NCBI RefSeq assembly: GCF_001659605.2
Contig: NC_035168.2
Span: 3,218,058 to 3,282,057, forward strand
Source: Manihot esculenta
Taxonomy: Eukaryota; Streptophyta; Magnoliopsida; Malpighiales; Euphorbiaceae
Direction of reading: 5' to 3'
Length of the DNA stretch: 64,000 nucleotides
Shown piece by piece: positions 13,378-26,665 of this stretch. Position 1 is the first letter of the stretch; each line of letters begins with the position of its first letter. The notes below the pieces were generated by a model. That model saw only the letters and a program-made list of their open reading frames with translations. It searched no databases and was not told where the DNA came from. A program made the position numbers and the translations under genes.

Positions 13378-13433
13378 ATGTCATGTTCTTACTCTAGAGG
13401 ATGATGATGAAGAATCAATACGCTAATACATAA
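13378..13433 (+). promoter_or_regulatory. Three overlapping short upstream ORFs in the BLH1-type leader
   Basis: Three ATG-initiated frames sit in the predicted 5' leader: 13378-13404 (8 codons plus stop), 13383-13397 (4 codons plus stop) and 13401-13433 (10 codons plus stop, starting with three consecutive Met codons). Such frames can lower translation of the main frame. Whether they lie in the mature mRNA depends on the transcription start, which is inferred from the TATA box. Confidence 0.4.
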
Positions 13434-13617
13434 TCAAACAACCACAGGAATAAGCAACAGTTAATTCTTTATCAACTTATCTTTCATCTTCAAATACTTG
13501 TCTGTTTGATCCCAGCAGGCCACCACTGAGAACATATTATCACAGTTTCCTGAAAGACTCCTACCGATTTCAACTCTTTCTTTGATGGGTTGATCGAGAA
13601 TTCCACACTATCATAAG

Positions 13618-13689
13618 GTATGTATATGCTATTGGATTTGACATGTGGATGTGAAGTTTAATCAGCTAAGTAACGTAGTCTCTTTTCAG
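13618..13689 (+). other. Probable 5'UTR intron of BLH1-type gene
   Basis: A donor-like AAG/GTATGT at 13618 and an acceptor-like TCTTTTCAG ending at 13689 bracket 72 bases, about 40 bases before the start codon. GTGCAG ending at 13694 is an alternative acceptor. Inferred from splice consensus only. Confidence 0.45.
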
Positions 13690-13732
13690 TGCAGAAAGAA
13701 GTTTATAAATTTTTCCGAGAAAAACTAATCCG

Positions 13733-16047
13733 ATGGCGACGTACTTTCATGGGAATCCGGAAATCCAAGCAGCCGCTGCAGCATCAGCAGAAGGACTCCA
13801 AACCCTCGTCCTTATGAACCCTACTTATGTCCAATACTCCGACACCCCTCCACCACCACCTTCCAACAACCTCTTTTTCCTCAACTCCGCTGCCACCAAT
13901 CTTTCGCCATCACCACACCTATCTCACGCGCCACCCAGTGCCCAGCAGTTTGTAGGCATCCCTTTGGACCCTAGCTCTCACGATACTTCCACCTTGCATG
14001 GACTGATTCCACGAATTCATTACAATCTGTACAACCCAGTTGACCCTTCCTCGGCTGCGCGTGAAACTCCACGCGCTCAGCAAGGACTCTCTTTAAGCCT
14101 TTCTTCACAACAGCAACCGGGCTACAGGTCACAGGCTCAAGCCGTGTCAGGTGAAGATATGAGGGTCTCTGGTGGGTCAGTATCTTCAGGTTCAGGCGTC
14201 ACTAATGGTGTATCGGGGATTCAAGGGATGCTGTTAAGCTCCAAGTACTTGAAGGCTACTCAGGAGCTCCTTGATGAGGTTGTTAATGTGAATAATAATG
14301 GTATTAAAAATGAATTGTCCAAAAAGGGTAATGGAATTAGTAGCAATAATAGCAACAAGATGATTGGAGAATCATCGGGTGGAGATGGATCAGCTGGTGG
14401 AGATGGTGGTGGGAAGCATGGTGGAGCAGAGCTTACCACGGCGGAAAGGCAAGAAATTCAGATGAAGAAGGCCAAGCTTATCAGCATGCTTGATGAGGTA
14501 TTGTTCTTTTCATTGTTTTTCATCTCCAAAAAGATGTTCAATTTTGATGAGATTAGATCAGAGAAAGACCCCCACACTTATGGTTTCATTTATTTTTTAT
14601 TGATTGAAGGTGGAGCAAAGATACAGACAGTATCATCATCAGATGCAGATAGTGATTTCATCATTTGAGCAAGCCGCAGGAATTGGTTCTGCGAAAACAT
14701 ACACAGCTCTTGCACTGCAAACAATCTCAAAGCAATTCCGGTGCTTAAAAGATGCAATAACAGGTCAAATTAAAGCTGCAAACAAGAGCCTAGGTGAAGA
14801 AGATTGCCTTGGAGGCAAGCTTGAAGGTTCCAGGCTCAAATTCGTCGACAATCACATTCGACAACAACGAGCTCTTCAACAGTTGGGAATGATCCAGCAC
14901 AATGCTTGGAGACCCCAGAGAGGATTGCCTGAAAGATCAGTTTCAGTTCTTCGTGCTTGGCTCTTCGAGCACTTCCTCCATCCGTAAGAACTTAAACAAA
15001 ATCTGCATCTTAGATTACAATAATTCTGCTCATATAAATTCACTTCCAATTTGTGAACATGTGTTTCAGTTATCCTAAAGATTCTGATAAGCACATGCTT
15101 GCCAAACAGACAGGGCTGACTAGGAGCCAGGTATGCAGCCAACTCTGCATTTTTACTCTTAGTTCCTCGATCATTGGAGTCCTTATGCGTAGTTGGTCGG
15201 TTTTATTACACAGGTGTCTAACTGGTTCATAAATGCTCGAGTTCGGCTATGGAAGCCAATGGTGGAAGAGATGTACATGGAGGAAATGAAGGAGCATGAA
15301 CGAAATGGATCAGAGGACAAAACAAGCAAAAGCGAGCAGAATGAAAGTTCAGCTTCGAAATCAGTTCTGCATGAGAAAGGTTCAGTTAATGAGAATCAGA
15401 CTAAAAATTTCAAGTCTTTGGACAGTTCTTCAAACCAGAATCCTCCTGCAATTTCAATATCTACAGCTTCAACATCCCCTGTTTCACGAAATTTAAGAAA
15501 CCACTCTGGATTCTCCCTCATAGGTTCATCAGAATTGGAAGGGATTACACAACAAGCAAGCCCAAAGAGACACAGAAGCACCGAATTGATCCAATCTCCA
15601 ACTAGTGTCCCATCCATAAACATGGATGTCAAGCCTGGAGAGACGAACAATGAGCAAATTTCAATGAAGTTTGGCAATGAGAGGCAAAGTAGAGATGGCT
15701 ACTCATTCATTGGAAGCCAAACCAACTTCATTGGAGGATTTGGGCAATACCCAATTGGAGAACTCGGAAGATTTGATACAGAACAGTTCACTCCAAGATT
15801 TTCCGGGAATGCTGTTTCTCTCACGCTTGGTCTCCCCCACTGTGAAAACCTCTCCTTGTCAGGAACCCATCAAAATTTTCTTGCCAACCAGAACATTCCA
15901 TTGGGAAGAAGAGTGGAAATCGGCGAACTGAATGATTTCGGAGGCATCAACACATCCACACCTCACTCTTCATCTGCATATGAGAGCATCAACATTCAGA
16001 ACCCAAAGAGATTTGCAGCACAACTGCTGCCAGACTTTGTGGCCTGA
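13733..16047 (+). CDS. BLH1: BEL1-like homeodomain transcription factor, BLH1 type
   Basis: A TALE-class homeodomain factor; BELL proteins work in the nucleus as partners of KNOX proteins. Exons are 13733-14497, 14610-14983, 15070-15130 and 15214-16047, with GT-AG introns of 112, 86 and 83 bases. The frame closes exactly and gives 677 aa, close to Arabidopsis BLH1 (about 680). Order of parts: N-terminal [12 protein letters not shown] and [22 protein letters not shown] motif (119-125); SKY region with [16 protein letters not shown] (169-184); BELL domain (about 232-320); TALE homeodomain (about 353-415) with the PYP three-residue insertion (380-382) and helix-3 WFINARVR (404-411); [15 protein letters not shown]-type motif (601-610); C-terminus QLLPDFVA. 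N- and C-terminal matches to BLH1 make the subfamily call strong. Introns split the BELL domain and the homeodomain at the positions usual for the family. No lesion seen; it appears functional. Confidence 0.95.
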
Positions 16048-17555
16048 TGGCTAGCCCATGACCAAGGCCATGGAGGATTCAGGATCTTTTTCGCACTATT
16101 TCTTGCTGTTCCAGCCATTAGCAGGGAACAAGGATAATGCATGATAGTGTAAAGAAAGAAGAAACTTCACATAGTATAGGTCTATACTTTGTCATAAAAT
16201 CATTTGAGTTCTTAGACAGCTTAGGATTTGAGAGTATATGGGTGGAGGATTGTATATTATTTTTGTAAGCTCTGAAGATGGATAGATGGATTGATGTCAT
16301 AAGAATTTAGTTATTGGGGTATACTAATATTATATTGATTGTGAGCAGATATAGTGTTAAATGTGTATTTCATCATCAAATAATAGGAATCATAATTGCT
16401 TAATTTGGTTCCCAAGAAAATGAAAATAAAAATCAGCAATTGCAATACAAGCAAGCTAATTGCACTGTTAATCTAGGATTCAGAACAATAACAATAATAT
16501 TAATAAACCCATCTCCAGATTCTTTAAGAAGTTCAAATCAAAATGTTAGCATCAATAAGCCCTAGATTTAAGGAAATCCCATGGTCAATTTTCAGAGGTG
16601 TGATCTGTAAGCTTCTTGAAGCATCAATATCACAGGTCCCAATCAGGCAAAGGTTACACAGATAAATCACCATTGTTGCAATATACAATTTTCTGATGCA
16701 TGCATTCTAGCAGATAAGATGGCTAGATGAGGAACACCATAAAGTTCCGCCTTAAAAAAGTTGCAAAATGAGGCAGCAAAATGAAGTCAGCAAGAGTAGG
16801 AATAAAAAAATAACTAAACCAAATGTTGCAAAATCATTGCCTAATTGAAGAACAAAAGGAAACACAATAATTGTTTGCTGTAATATAAAAATATAAAAAG
16901 GGTATCAGCTATAGCAAAAAGACCCATTTCATTTATTAATGAAGATTGCTTGTTTGGCAAGGAAATTGATATATTTGACCTAAGCTAGTAATACTAACAT
17001 GAATGAAATTCCTCCTGAACAATTTCTATATTCTTCTGGTAGGGTCGTTCACAGATTCAATTTGACCTAGAAACCACAAGTATAGATTACTGAAATAGGT
17101 CTATAGCAATATAATTATTCACAGGGATTAGCGCATGAACACTGCACAAGATACTGCTACCAACAAACTAGATAAATATGAAATCAGCATAAGCTGATTT
17201 GATGATATAATGCCATAAGTATAGAGAGATTACACAACTTAACTCTTTTTTTTCTTTTCTTTTGAAAAAGATTACACAACTGTACATCTTCAACCAGAAT
17301 TAGCAAAATTCACAATTACAAGTTTTATAATCAAATGGATCCTAGAACTGGAAAACTTATAAAAACCTACAATGCAATTCCATATTTTGAAAACTAAGCT
17401 AAGAAAAAGTGCGCCTACAGCTTTTGTTGTCATAAGACTTTTCTTTCTATGCCAAGCTCTGATATATGCAGATGAAAGTAAAAAGGAAATAGTTCTTAGC
17501 ACTAGTTTAAGCAAGATACTCAATCTATGCCCAGTGATTCAACGAGCAATAGGTT
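16048..17555. other. BLH1-type 3'UTR and intergenic DNA
   Basis: The first 250-300 bases after the stop are probably 3'UTR. The rest has moderate GC and no long frame. Part of it may be the 3' flank of the decayed BTB gene on the opposite strand, which would make the two genes convergent. Confidence 0.45.
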
Positions 17556-18800
17556 GCACGAATTATCGGTATGTTGACCATACTATGGTTTCCCTTTATA
17601 TCTGCTAGTTTTTCTCTTAGCAACCTTCGACCTGTATCACCATACCACAATAGTCTCAGTAAAGACCCGATAGTGAATTTGCTCATTTCCCAACCATTGT
17701 TACAGTCTCTGACTGGTCTCCTGAAGACAATGCAAGAACCATTGAAACAAATGCAGATTCGAAGTCCATCTCAAGCTCCATAGCGTACTCACCATAAGTT
17801 GTCACGGGTAAATTAAAGGTTTTGAAGCCCTCACATGGAAGCCAAGCCTTCATCATGTGAAGCCCCTAACAGTCGGCAAAACAACACTGCCATATCCTAT
17901 TGCTTCTAAAACCTCTGATGCCACCTCAGTAACCTCAAACTTTGTCTCAATTATTTACCTGTTGAACTAGTGTGCTCAACAACCTCAAGTATCTTATCTG
18001 ATGCATCTACCCAACTGTTGACAAAATCAAACATGATTTCCAACTTGCTTAAATCTGACAGGCTGGCGACTTATCTTATAGATGAGATCGAAATAATTGG
18101 ATATTCCCAGTCTCAGAAACTGATCCTACAAGTTTACATGATAGTGTCTAATAGATTATTCATCTGGAGAATAGTACCTTAACAGATTCTCTTACAATAG
18201 ATTCTATCTTGTCGTCAGCAGTAAGTAGAGAGGCATCATCATCTCCAGTGAGCATGTAATCCAGTTGCTCTTGTGCAGAAGTTTTTAGATTATTCACGGG
18301 TGAAGGAGGTAATGGTGTAGCAAACTAAACGGCTAACAGAACAAATCAAGTTGATGGATTAACTGGTTGGAGACGAGCGAGAACTGAATCTGCATACAAT
18401 CCCATGCCTGGTATGATTATAGATTCTCCTTCTCAGCTTCTTCCCAAGGGACTGCTCCTAAGTAATACACACAAGCAATAAAATTTGTGGAGTACCCAAG
18501 TTCAACAGCCACTGGCAGAATACCAATGGCATTCTTCACACAATGCTACACATCAGCTGAGGAACCATCTATAACTACATATATAAGGCAACGAAAACTG
18601 ACATGGTGATCAAAGTCTGATTATCAGCAGTAAACTTCAACAAAATTCTGCGAGTCAACAATCTGGCATGTGGGCGAGTACTCAGAAAGACGGTCAGCAA
18701 AATGCTTGCTCTTCTCTACCAGGACCCAAGCATGACAATCAAACCAATCATCTTCACCTTCCTGTTTAGCCTGACCACAGCATCACTGGTTGATCAGTCA
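17556..18800 (-). pseudogene. Decayed BTB/POZ-domain gene, At3g05675-like
   Basis: Reading the minus strand across frames recovers, in order, the landmarks of the plant BTB/POZ protein family typified by At3g05675. They are EGEDDWFDCHAWVLVEKS and HFADRLSEYSPTCQIVDS (about 18660-18762), VIDGSSADV, NAIGILPVAVELGYSTNF, YYLGAVPWEEAEKEN, IIPGMGLYADSVLARLQPVN, AQEQLDYMLTGDDDASLL and KIESIVRESV (about 18190-18285), FVNSWVDASDKILEVVEH, ETKFEVTEVASEVLEAIGYG (about 17900-17955), FESAFVSMVLALSSGDQSE, then WLGNEQIHYR and YRSKVAKRK (near 17610). The segments lie in several frames with in-frame stops, for example a TGA just after VEVYC and a TAG after VLFSR. No intron separates them. The span (about 1.24 kb) nearly equals the intact coding length, so the gene is essentially complete but disabled many times. 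Such proteins are thought to serve as CUL3-ligase substrate adaptors. A single sequencing error cannot explain the lesions. Confidence 0.8.
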
Positions 18801-20930
18801 TCAGACTTAGTCAGTGCCTGCATTTAATTAACCAGAAATCAAAGAAAAATACGTAAGCAGAGTTACAAAATTAGATATCTCAGAAATAATATGCAATAAA
18901 TAAGAAAGGAAAATACAGGAATAACTTGTTAAGTCAATGCCAGTAAGTTATCTGGTAAAACATCACTTACAACAGTTTGGTAAGTTACATGCAGCACCAA
19001 ACTGAGTCTATAATAAAACTGAAAAAAGTACCAACACTTATTTTTTACCGTTTATTACATTGGACGGAACCAAAAGGAGTGAATTTTCTTTCGTTGTTTT
19101 ATCTTTTGTCATTTCTCATTCCATTGCATATTTGCATTCCATCGCATACATTATGATACATTAGATGTATCATTAGCATGGTCGATGAAGGGGGTCACTG
19201 CAAGATGGGAACAGAACCCAGAAAAATAACAATATGCAAGAGCTAATCCCTTGGCAAGCATTTACTCAAGCGTCTAAAATGCAACATACAGAACAACAAG
19301 ACGTAGAAATTCCAGTATCCTAGACTTTAACTCTTGTAAATTTTATTGTTAATGCATAAACAAGCAAGGATCCATAATCTCCTAATGAAGGAATAGGAAA
19401 TCATTATTAATTGTCTTTACCCACAAACAAATGAACAAAGTTGTATTTGGATGGAAAATTTGAAATGCTAAGATTTGTATTTGAATTATTGTTCAAATTA
19501 TGTAAATTGGGATTCCGATTTAATACACACACATTTTCACTTTTAAGTGAATCTTATAGAGTACATTCAAAGTTACACCTTTTTTACAGGTACCTTACGT
19601 TCAGCATCAAGTATTTTTCATCCACATCAAGGAACCTTATCGGTGTTCTATGAATCTATCCAACTAAAGATATCCATATATATCTTAGGCGTTATAACCA
19701 ATATTAGATTCAAGTCTCTCTTCATTTCAAATCCTCTCATGGTCAAGCATACACTAAATGGAAAAATGAAAAAGTTACATGCATGTTGAAATTGTAAAAA
19801 TTAATAAAATAAGTGAATAGGAAACTTTACAGCAAGTATTTTTCTTACTCATTATGGCTCCAGGAAAAGAATGAGAATCTGCAAAAAAAAAAAAAAAAAG
19901 TGGAACTGTATAGTTAAAATATTTGATTAATGAAAAATGCAGAACTATAATCTAACAGGAATTGGTGGTGTGACAGGAATGGTCTAAAATCCGAATAATC
20001 AAACTAACAGCATTCTCAACAAGTTTCCGAGATAGTCAATATGGTAACATACAACCAGATTAGTTGGAAATCAAAAGCAAACTTCCGTGTTATACCTGCA
20101 TACCTTATAAAAACATGGATTTGATAAAGGATTCATCCAAAATGAGATGCACATAAAATATCATATTTTACATTCATATTTCTAGCAGTTGTAATACCCT
20201 ACTCAAACATTATTCACCCAGAGACGTTCAAAACACAATGGAACAGTTAATAGGAGGTGGGTCTGTCTTAAATAGTAAACAAGCATCAGGGAGAAATCTA
20301 AAATTAAGAAACAGAGCATAAAGCATGTGCAGACTGGAGACATATTTTGATCATCATTTATCAGCAGCACATTTTTAATTATCTTCTCCACAAGCTCTCT
20401 TCAGTTTCACTAGTACCTATTCATAAACCAACACTTGAGGCCAATGATGCAAAGCAAGAAAAAGGGGGGAAACAAATGTGTGAGAAGATGAAAATTTACA
20501 AGCAAATCAAAAGAGACCTAAAATTCTGGTTTCTGGTACAAGAAACCAAGCGCCAAATTGTGGAAGTAAAAGCTTAAAGAGAAGCAAAAAACTGAGGTTT
20601 CAAATTGAAGTCTCAATTCTAAAGAGAAATATACTCGAAATTCATGAAATGAAAGAAACAAATTGAAATCGAAAACCTTCTGCTTGTCTTGTAAATTGTA
20701 ATCTTTATCTCCTTCTTGTTTCCGCATCAGCAGCACCGGGAGTAGTAGCAGAGCAGATAACAGGTTAAAGCATAAGCTAGGCTTCGATGGGGTCTAATTT
20801 TCTTTTCATTCCAAGCTGAAATTTTCCCAATTTTGATTTCTTTCAGTTTGGGCTTTTGATTTGAGAGACCTGGCCTCCTCTGTTCATGTCCAGTTTAGTT
20901 TCAGGTTTGCATTTCCAAGAAAGGTATCTT
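18801..20930. other. Possible leader/intron remnant of the BTB pseudogene
   Basis: Moderate-GC sequence with no convincing frame; short frames at 19441-19789 and 20203-20736 are unconvincing. It lies upstream of the minus-strand BTB pseudogene and ends where composition drops sharply to AT-rich (about 20930). That would fit old 5'UTR exons, introns and promoter of that gene decaying in place rather than a retrocopy. Inference only. Confidence 0.35.
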
Positions 20931-23900
20931 TTATTTTTTCTTCAGATATTTGTTAAAATTTAATCCAATTAATGTTTTATTAATTTTTATATTTTAAAAT
21001 TTGATAAGCAAAATAATTTTATTTTTAAATTTTTTAAAAAAATCATTTTAAAAGAATTAAAAATCATATAAATATTAATTACTTTTTATTCTTAAAAATA
21101 ATTTATTTCAAATGAAATTTATCCATTTATTTAGTATAACTAGTTTCTTTTTAGCAAACATATATATAATTTTATATATTTATTATTTTAATGGTAAAAT
21201 TTTAGTTTTTAAAATAATATTTTTAATTTAATTACATAAATGACGAATTTATAAAAATAAAAAGTTTATTGAATAAAATTTTAAATTATCATCATAAAAT
21301 ACAACCATAATATTTTGTCTATTTATTAAGTGAAATTTCAAAAATTTCATCATTATCATAAGTTAAATCTCTCTATAAAATTAACAGTATTTTATTTAAT
21401 TAATTTATATTAAATAATAGTACATATTTAATAAAAATAATCTAGATATATTATTTTATATTTTTATTATATATATTGATATTAAAATTTAATTATTATA
21501 AATTAATTTAAAAAATAAAATAAAATATAAAAATTTAAATTATACATATCTATTATTTTATTATTTATTATTAAGCATATTTATATATTTGAACAATATA
21601 AAATTATAATATAATTTTTTATGATATGATAATTTTATTTTTTTACGATAATATATTGTATTAATATCAACTTAAATTTTATATAAATATTAATATATTT
21701 AGTATTAAATAATTTTACTACATAATAATTTTTTTTAAAATATATATATATATATTTCTTTATTGTAATAATAAATTACTGTTAATATTTTTATTCTCAG
21801 AAATAAAATAAATATCAATAATATTTTTAGAAGGAAAAAAATTACTTTTATACTATAAATATATGAATTATAATTTTTTCATAATAAATTAAATAATTTT
21901 ATTTATTTTCTATTTTATTACCAGTTAAATTTTTTTTTTACCCATGCGGTATATAATTTTATATTAACTTTTTGCGATATTATTGTTTGAATACTTCAAT
22001 TTTTTTCAAAGTAAATCTATTAGAATAACTTGAAATAATTTTATTACATTAATGACTAATAAATTATTTTAAATAAAATAAAAAAATAATTATTTTTAAA
22101 CAATATTAATTAAAAATATCTCATTACATAAAAATATACGTTTTTATATAAAATAAGATAATTTATATGAATCTATTTTGCTTTTTAATTTTAAACAATA
22201 AATAATATGAATAATTTAATTTAATTTTTATGAAAAATTAAAAAATATATTTAAAAATAATATGAATCATCTAATTTAATTTTAACGAAAAATTAAAAAA
22301 TATTATATGTTGTTAATCGACTCTATTATAAGTAAAAAAAGCAAAGATGATTTGACTTTTGCTATAATAAGTTAATGATTTATTATTTTACATTTAGGCA
22401 CACTAATTAAATTAAATAAAATAATCATTATTTATCGTATTAAAATTTATTAATTATATTCAATTATTTTAATATAAATTATTCATTTAAGGAGAATTTT
22501 TTAGTATTTTATTAAATAAATTAAAATAAAATTATTAAATATTATAATTTTTTATCACAAATATTATTATTATTAAATAAAAAGCTATTATTTTTAATGA
22601 GATTATATTTATAATTATAGTCTTATAAAAATTTCAATCCAATGGCATTGAACATCAAGTTTTATTTGATTCACAGTTAATAAATTTTATGGTTTATTTT
22701 AATTAGTTTATAAATATTAGAATTCTTATTCGTGAAGAATTATTAATTAATTAAGAGTTATTAATATAATATAATTTATATGTAAAATAAAAATTCTAAT
22801 TTCATTATAATTATTTTAAATATATATAAAATAATTTTAAAATTAAATTAAAATTTTATATTATTATTTAATTTTTATAGATATTAAAAATATATGTAGG
22901 ATACTTTAGTCCATTCCATTTAAAAGTTTGCCTCCTATTAACACTTTTATATATATTATAGATTTATTTTATAAAAATAAAATAAAATAAATTCATGAAA
23001 AATCATGTAAGATTTCAAAAATTTTTAAAATAAAATTTTATTAAGTTAAACAAATTGAATTCTTTAATTCTGAATGAGAAAGAATTTAAATTTTTTTTAG
23101 ACAAGAAATTAATTCAATTAATTTTTTTTGTAATTCTCTTATTTAAAATGAAAATTTTTAATTTTTTTAATTTAAAAGAGATTAAATTTTTATATAATTT
23201 TATAAAAAATTATTTAAATTCTTTTTATAAAATAAATTATCCTAAATAGAGTTTATGTAAACTCAAATGAGAAAGTAAGTATGAGTATGTTATAATCTAA
23301 TTTGTTAAATGAAACCACTACAAATAAAAATTATATACACTTCATTATTATTTAATATTAATAAATGAAATATTTAACTTAAATTATAATTTATTAAGTA
23401 CGTAAAATTATAAAATATAACTAATAATATTTTTTACTCTAAAAAAATTCATTTTAATTATAATAAAACATTATATTATCACTAATAAATTAGTAATGAG
23501 ATTTGTGGTGCATTATTTTCAAACTGTAAGGCAAAATTTTTTCAAAAAATAATAATAAGAAAAAGTTGACATAATTGAATCTGACTTTGACCAGCATAAA
23601 GCTCAATATTCAAACCAGAGCCTCAACTTCAATACTGGGGCTGTGAAATCATTTAATGGAAAAAATTATAAAAAAATAAAAAATAAAATAATGACGAAGA
23701 AATTATATTATTGTTCATAGCTTGCTAGCTAGTTGATGGACCTCAGTCATTGTCATCATCAATATTATTTCTAAAATTGATGAGAGCCACAATTGGCCAA
23801 CAACCAGATTAACAAATGAAAGATAACTTGTAAACACTGCCCTCAGTTTTATAATTTTTTTAATTTATTTTTATATATATTAAATTAAATAATTTTTTAC

Positions 23901-24661
23901 TAATTTTTTAATTATATTTATTTTAAAAATATTAAATTTTATTAACTATTAAAAAATATTTTAAATACTTATTTAATAAAATAACAATTAATAATAAATT
24001 ATTAATTTTTTCATTTATTTAATCTTATTACAAATAAATTTAATTTTTTTATTTTTTTATTTTGAAATGAATATTAAAAATTAAAAAGTGAAATTTGATA
24101 TCTTTCAAATTTATTTAAATGCATTTATTATCAGATTAAATCTGTAAATGCAGTTTTATTGTATGCATACATTTATACATTTAAATAATAGCCTTAATAA
24201 ACTATAAATTTATCATTCAATTTTAATGAAAAATTAAGTTTATATGTTTTACTTTTTCTGGAGAAATTCAATGGATTTGATTGAAATTTAGGAATTTTCA
24301 ATGGTAAATTAAAAAAAAAAAATCAAAGGGATGGAATATTGAAGGGAAGTGGTAGAATGATAAGAAGACCAAAAAGCAACAAAACAGATTGACTCATAAG
24401 CATCAAAATTTCAAAGTAAAAGGCCGATTTTTTTCCCACGAAAACCCTAAAGTAAGTAGCGATCTATTTTTGGAAAATTACTCACAAAGTGCTTCGTTTT
24501 GCCGTCCTAAATTTATGCCTTAATTTATTATTATTTTTTTAAATATTCAATACACTAATTTTTAAGAAATTATACAATACTTTCGATGTCACATGTGTGA
24601 TTATTTTCCATTATTTTTTAATATACCATATTAAATTAATTATTTAATTTTTCATCAAATA

Positions 24662-24702
<41 letters not shown>

Positions 24703-26084
24703 ATGAAATAAAAGAGAAGAGAGATAAGAGTTAGCTTATGTAATGGTACCTAATTATATAGAAAACTTGACTTGACTTGCCCTCTCCCCTTATCGCAAGT
24801 TGATAATAGAGAGCAACTTGCATGCTATTTTTAGTAAAATGGAGCCTTAATTAATAAAAGAAATATTTTTAATTAAAAAGACAATTAAATTATTTTCTAT
24901 AAGAATTTTATTTAAAAAAAAACATTTCTCCAATTTAAAAATCTTATCACTATATATAAATTTACTAACATCTATATTTTTATATTTTTAACATACAACC
25001 AAACAATATAAAATAAATTAGTTTCTTTGAAATATGAAAATTATTTATATAAAAATTCTTCACGTAAACATATTTAAAAAAAAAAAATTTATTCGTCAAA
25101 GAAATGGAGCATAACAATAAAGGAAAAAGGACTTATAGAAATTAGTACCTAAAAAATCCTAAATTATATAAAATTTTCTATATTATTTATAACGAGTTGA
25201 AAATTATTTTTACTAGTTAACGTGTATTAAAAAAAATACTCATTTTTAATAAATAATATTTAAATATTTTTAGACTTATAAAACCTTTTATTTATAATTG
25301 AATATTATTAAGTGGATATGGTGGGGTGTAATGTAATATTAAGAATATTAAAAGAAACTTATAAATAAAGAAATATATTATTATAATTCAGATATGAGAA
25401 AATAAATCCATTCATATCACTAATTTAATGATATTTAATTCTTTAATTGCTTTTCATTTTAAGAAAATATTTAATTAGATCCATCTATATAAAATTATAA
25501 AAAATTCACGTAAAATTTTATACAATTCAACTATAAATTTATATAAATTCAATATAAAAAGAATTACCCTTAATTTTAACCCAATTACTTTGAAATGTTT
25601 TCTTGATAAATGATAATATAGCAAAATTTTAGAAGCTATATATCTTTATTATTTTCTTATTTGAAATTAAAAATTTTAGAATAATTTAATTAAATTTTTT
25701 ATTAATTTTCTTATTTAGAGGCTATATATTTAAAAGCGTTACGTAAAAATTTCTTATTTTTAAAAATATTATATATAAATCTCTCAGTTTTATAAATGTT
25801 TCGTAAAAAACTTTCAAACTATTTTTTATTTATTTATCAGGCAAAATTTATTTATTTGAGTCGTCTCTCACGTTATAAGGCAATCATTGTCAGCAAATTT
25901 AAAGTAAGCCCACAAATTGACTAAGCTTTATTGACTGGATAATAGCCTCTTGCCTGTTGGAAATTTTGACCATGTATACATATGTTTTATTTTACGGCCA
26001 GGATTCACATTTCCATTTCTTAACGTCCTAGATTAATTCATCAATATGTCTAGAACAAATGTATCGTTTTGGTTTGTGGGATAT
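20930..26084. other. Extremely AT-rich gene desert
   Basis: About 5 kb of AT-rich DNA with no credible gene. A 64-codon frame at 23055-23249 is Phe/Lys/Ile/Asn low complexity. A TA dinucleotide microsatellite lies near 24666-24698. Confidence 0.6.
24666..24698. repeat. TA dinucleotide microsatellite
   Basis: About 16 uninterrupted TA units. Confidence 0.9.
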
Positions 26085-26090
26085 GAGTAG

Positions 26091-26541
26091 GGTCAACATT
26101 ATTCGGTTCAAATTAAAAAAATCAATCAAATTGAATTAATTTTAAAATTTAATTTAATTCGGTTCGGTTTAATTTTTAATTTTAAAAATTTTGGTTATTT
26201 CGATTCGGTTCAGTTTTAATCAGAAAAAAATCAAAAAAATCGAATCGAACCGATTATTGATAATAATATGCTATTTTTAATAATATAGAGAAATTAAATT
26301 ATATTAAAATTAAAATATTTTAATTAAATTTTAAAAAACTAAAAATAAAGTGTGAAAAATAAAAAAATTATTAAAAATCGAAACTGATCAAATCGAATCG
26401 AATTGAATCAGACTGGTTCGGTTCGATTCGGTTTCTGATCAAAATCAATTCGGTTCAGTTTTTATAAATACTAAAATTTTGATTTTCAGTTTATTTAGTT
26501 CGATTCGATTTTGAACCGAACAGACCGAATGCTCAGCTCTA
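26091..26541 (-). mobile_element. MITE-like repeat, copy A (CGGTTCGATT family)
   Basis: About 450 bases with complementary ends rich in CGGTTCGATTCGGTT / AACCGAATCGAACCG words and an AT core containing ATATTATTAAAAATAATAT-type sequence. It belongs to a five-copy family in this window (also at 26666, 33063, 35555 and 38004). Copies A and E share one orientation; B, C and D are opposite. No coding capacity. Boundaries are good to about 15 bases. Confidence 0.65.
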
Positions 26542-26665
26542 AATATGAGCCGGAATTTATTTTAAATATAATTTATTTTTAAATAAATTCAGTCTATTAT
26601 ATACTTAAAAGATAATGATGTATATTCTATAAATAGATTTAAGTAAGTATTCTACGGACATATAG

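Noticed and set aside
14604..14987. A separate 127-aa gene
   Set aside because: It is exon 2 of the BLH1-type gene plus some intron; splice sites and domain continuity join it to exon 1.
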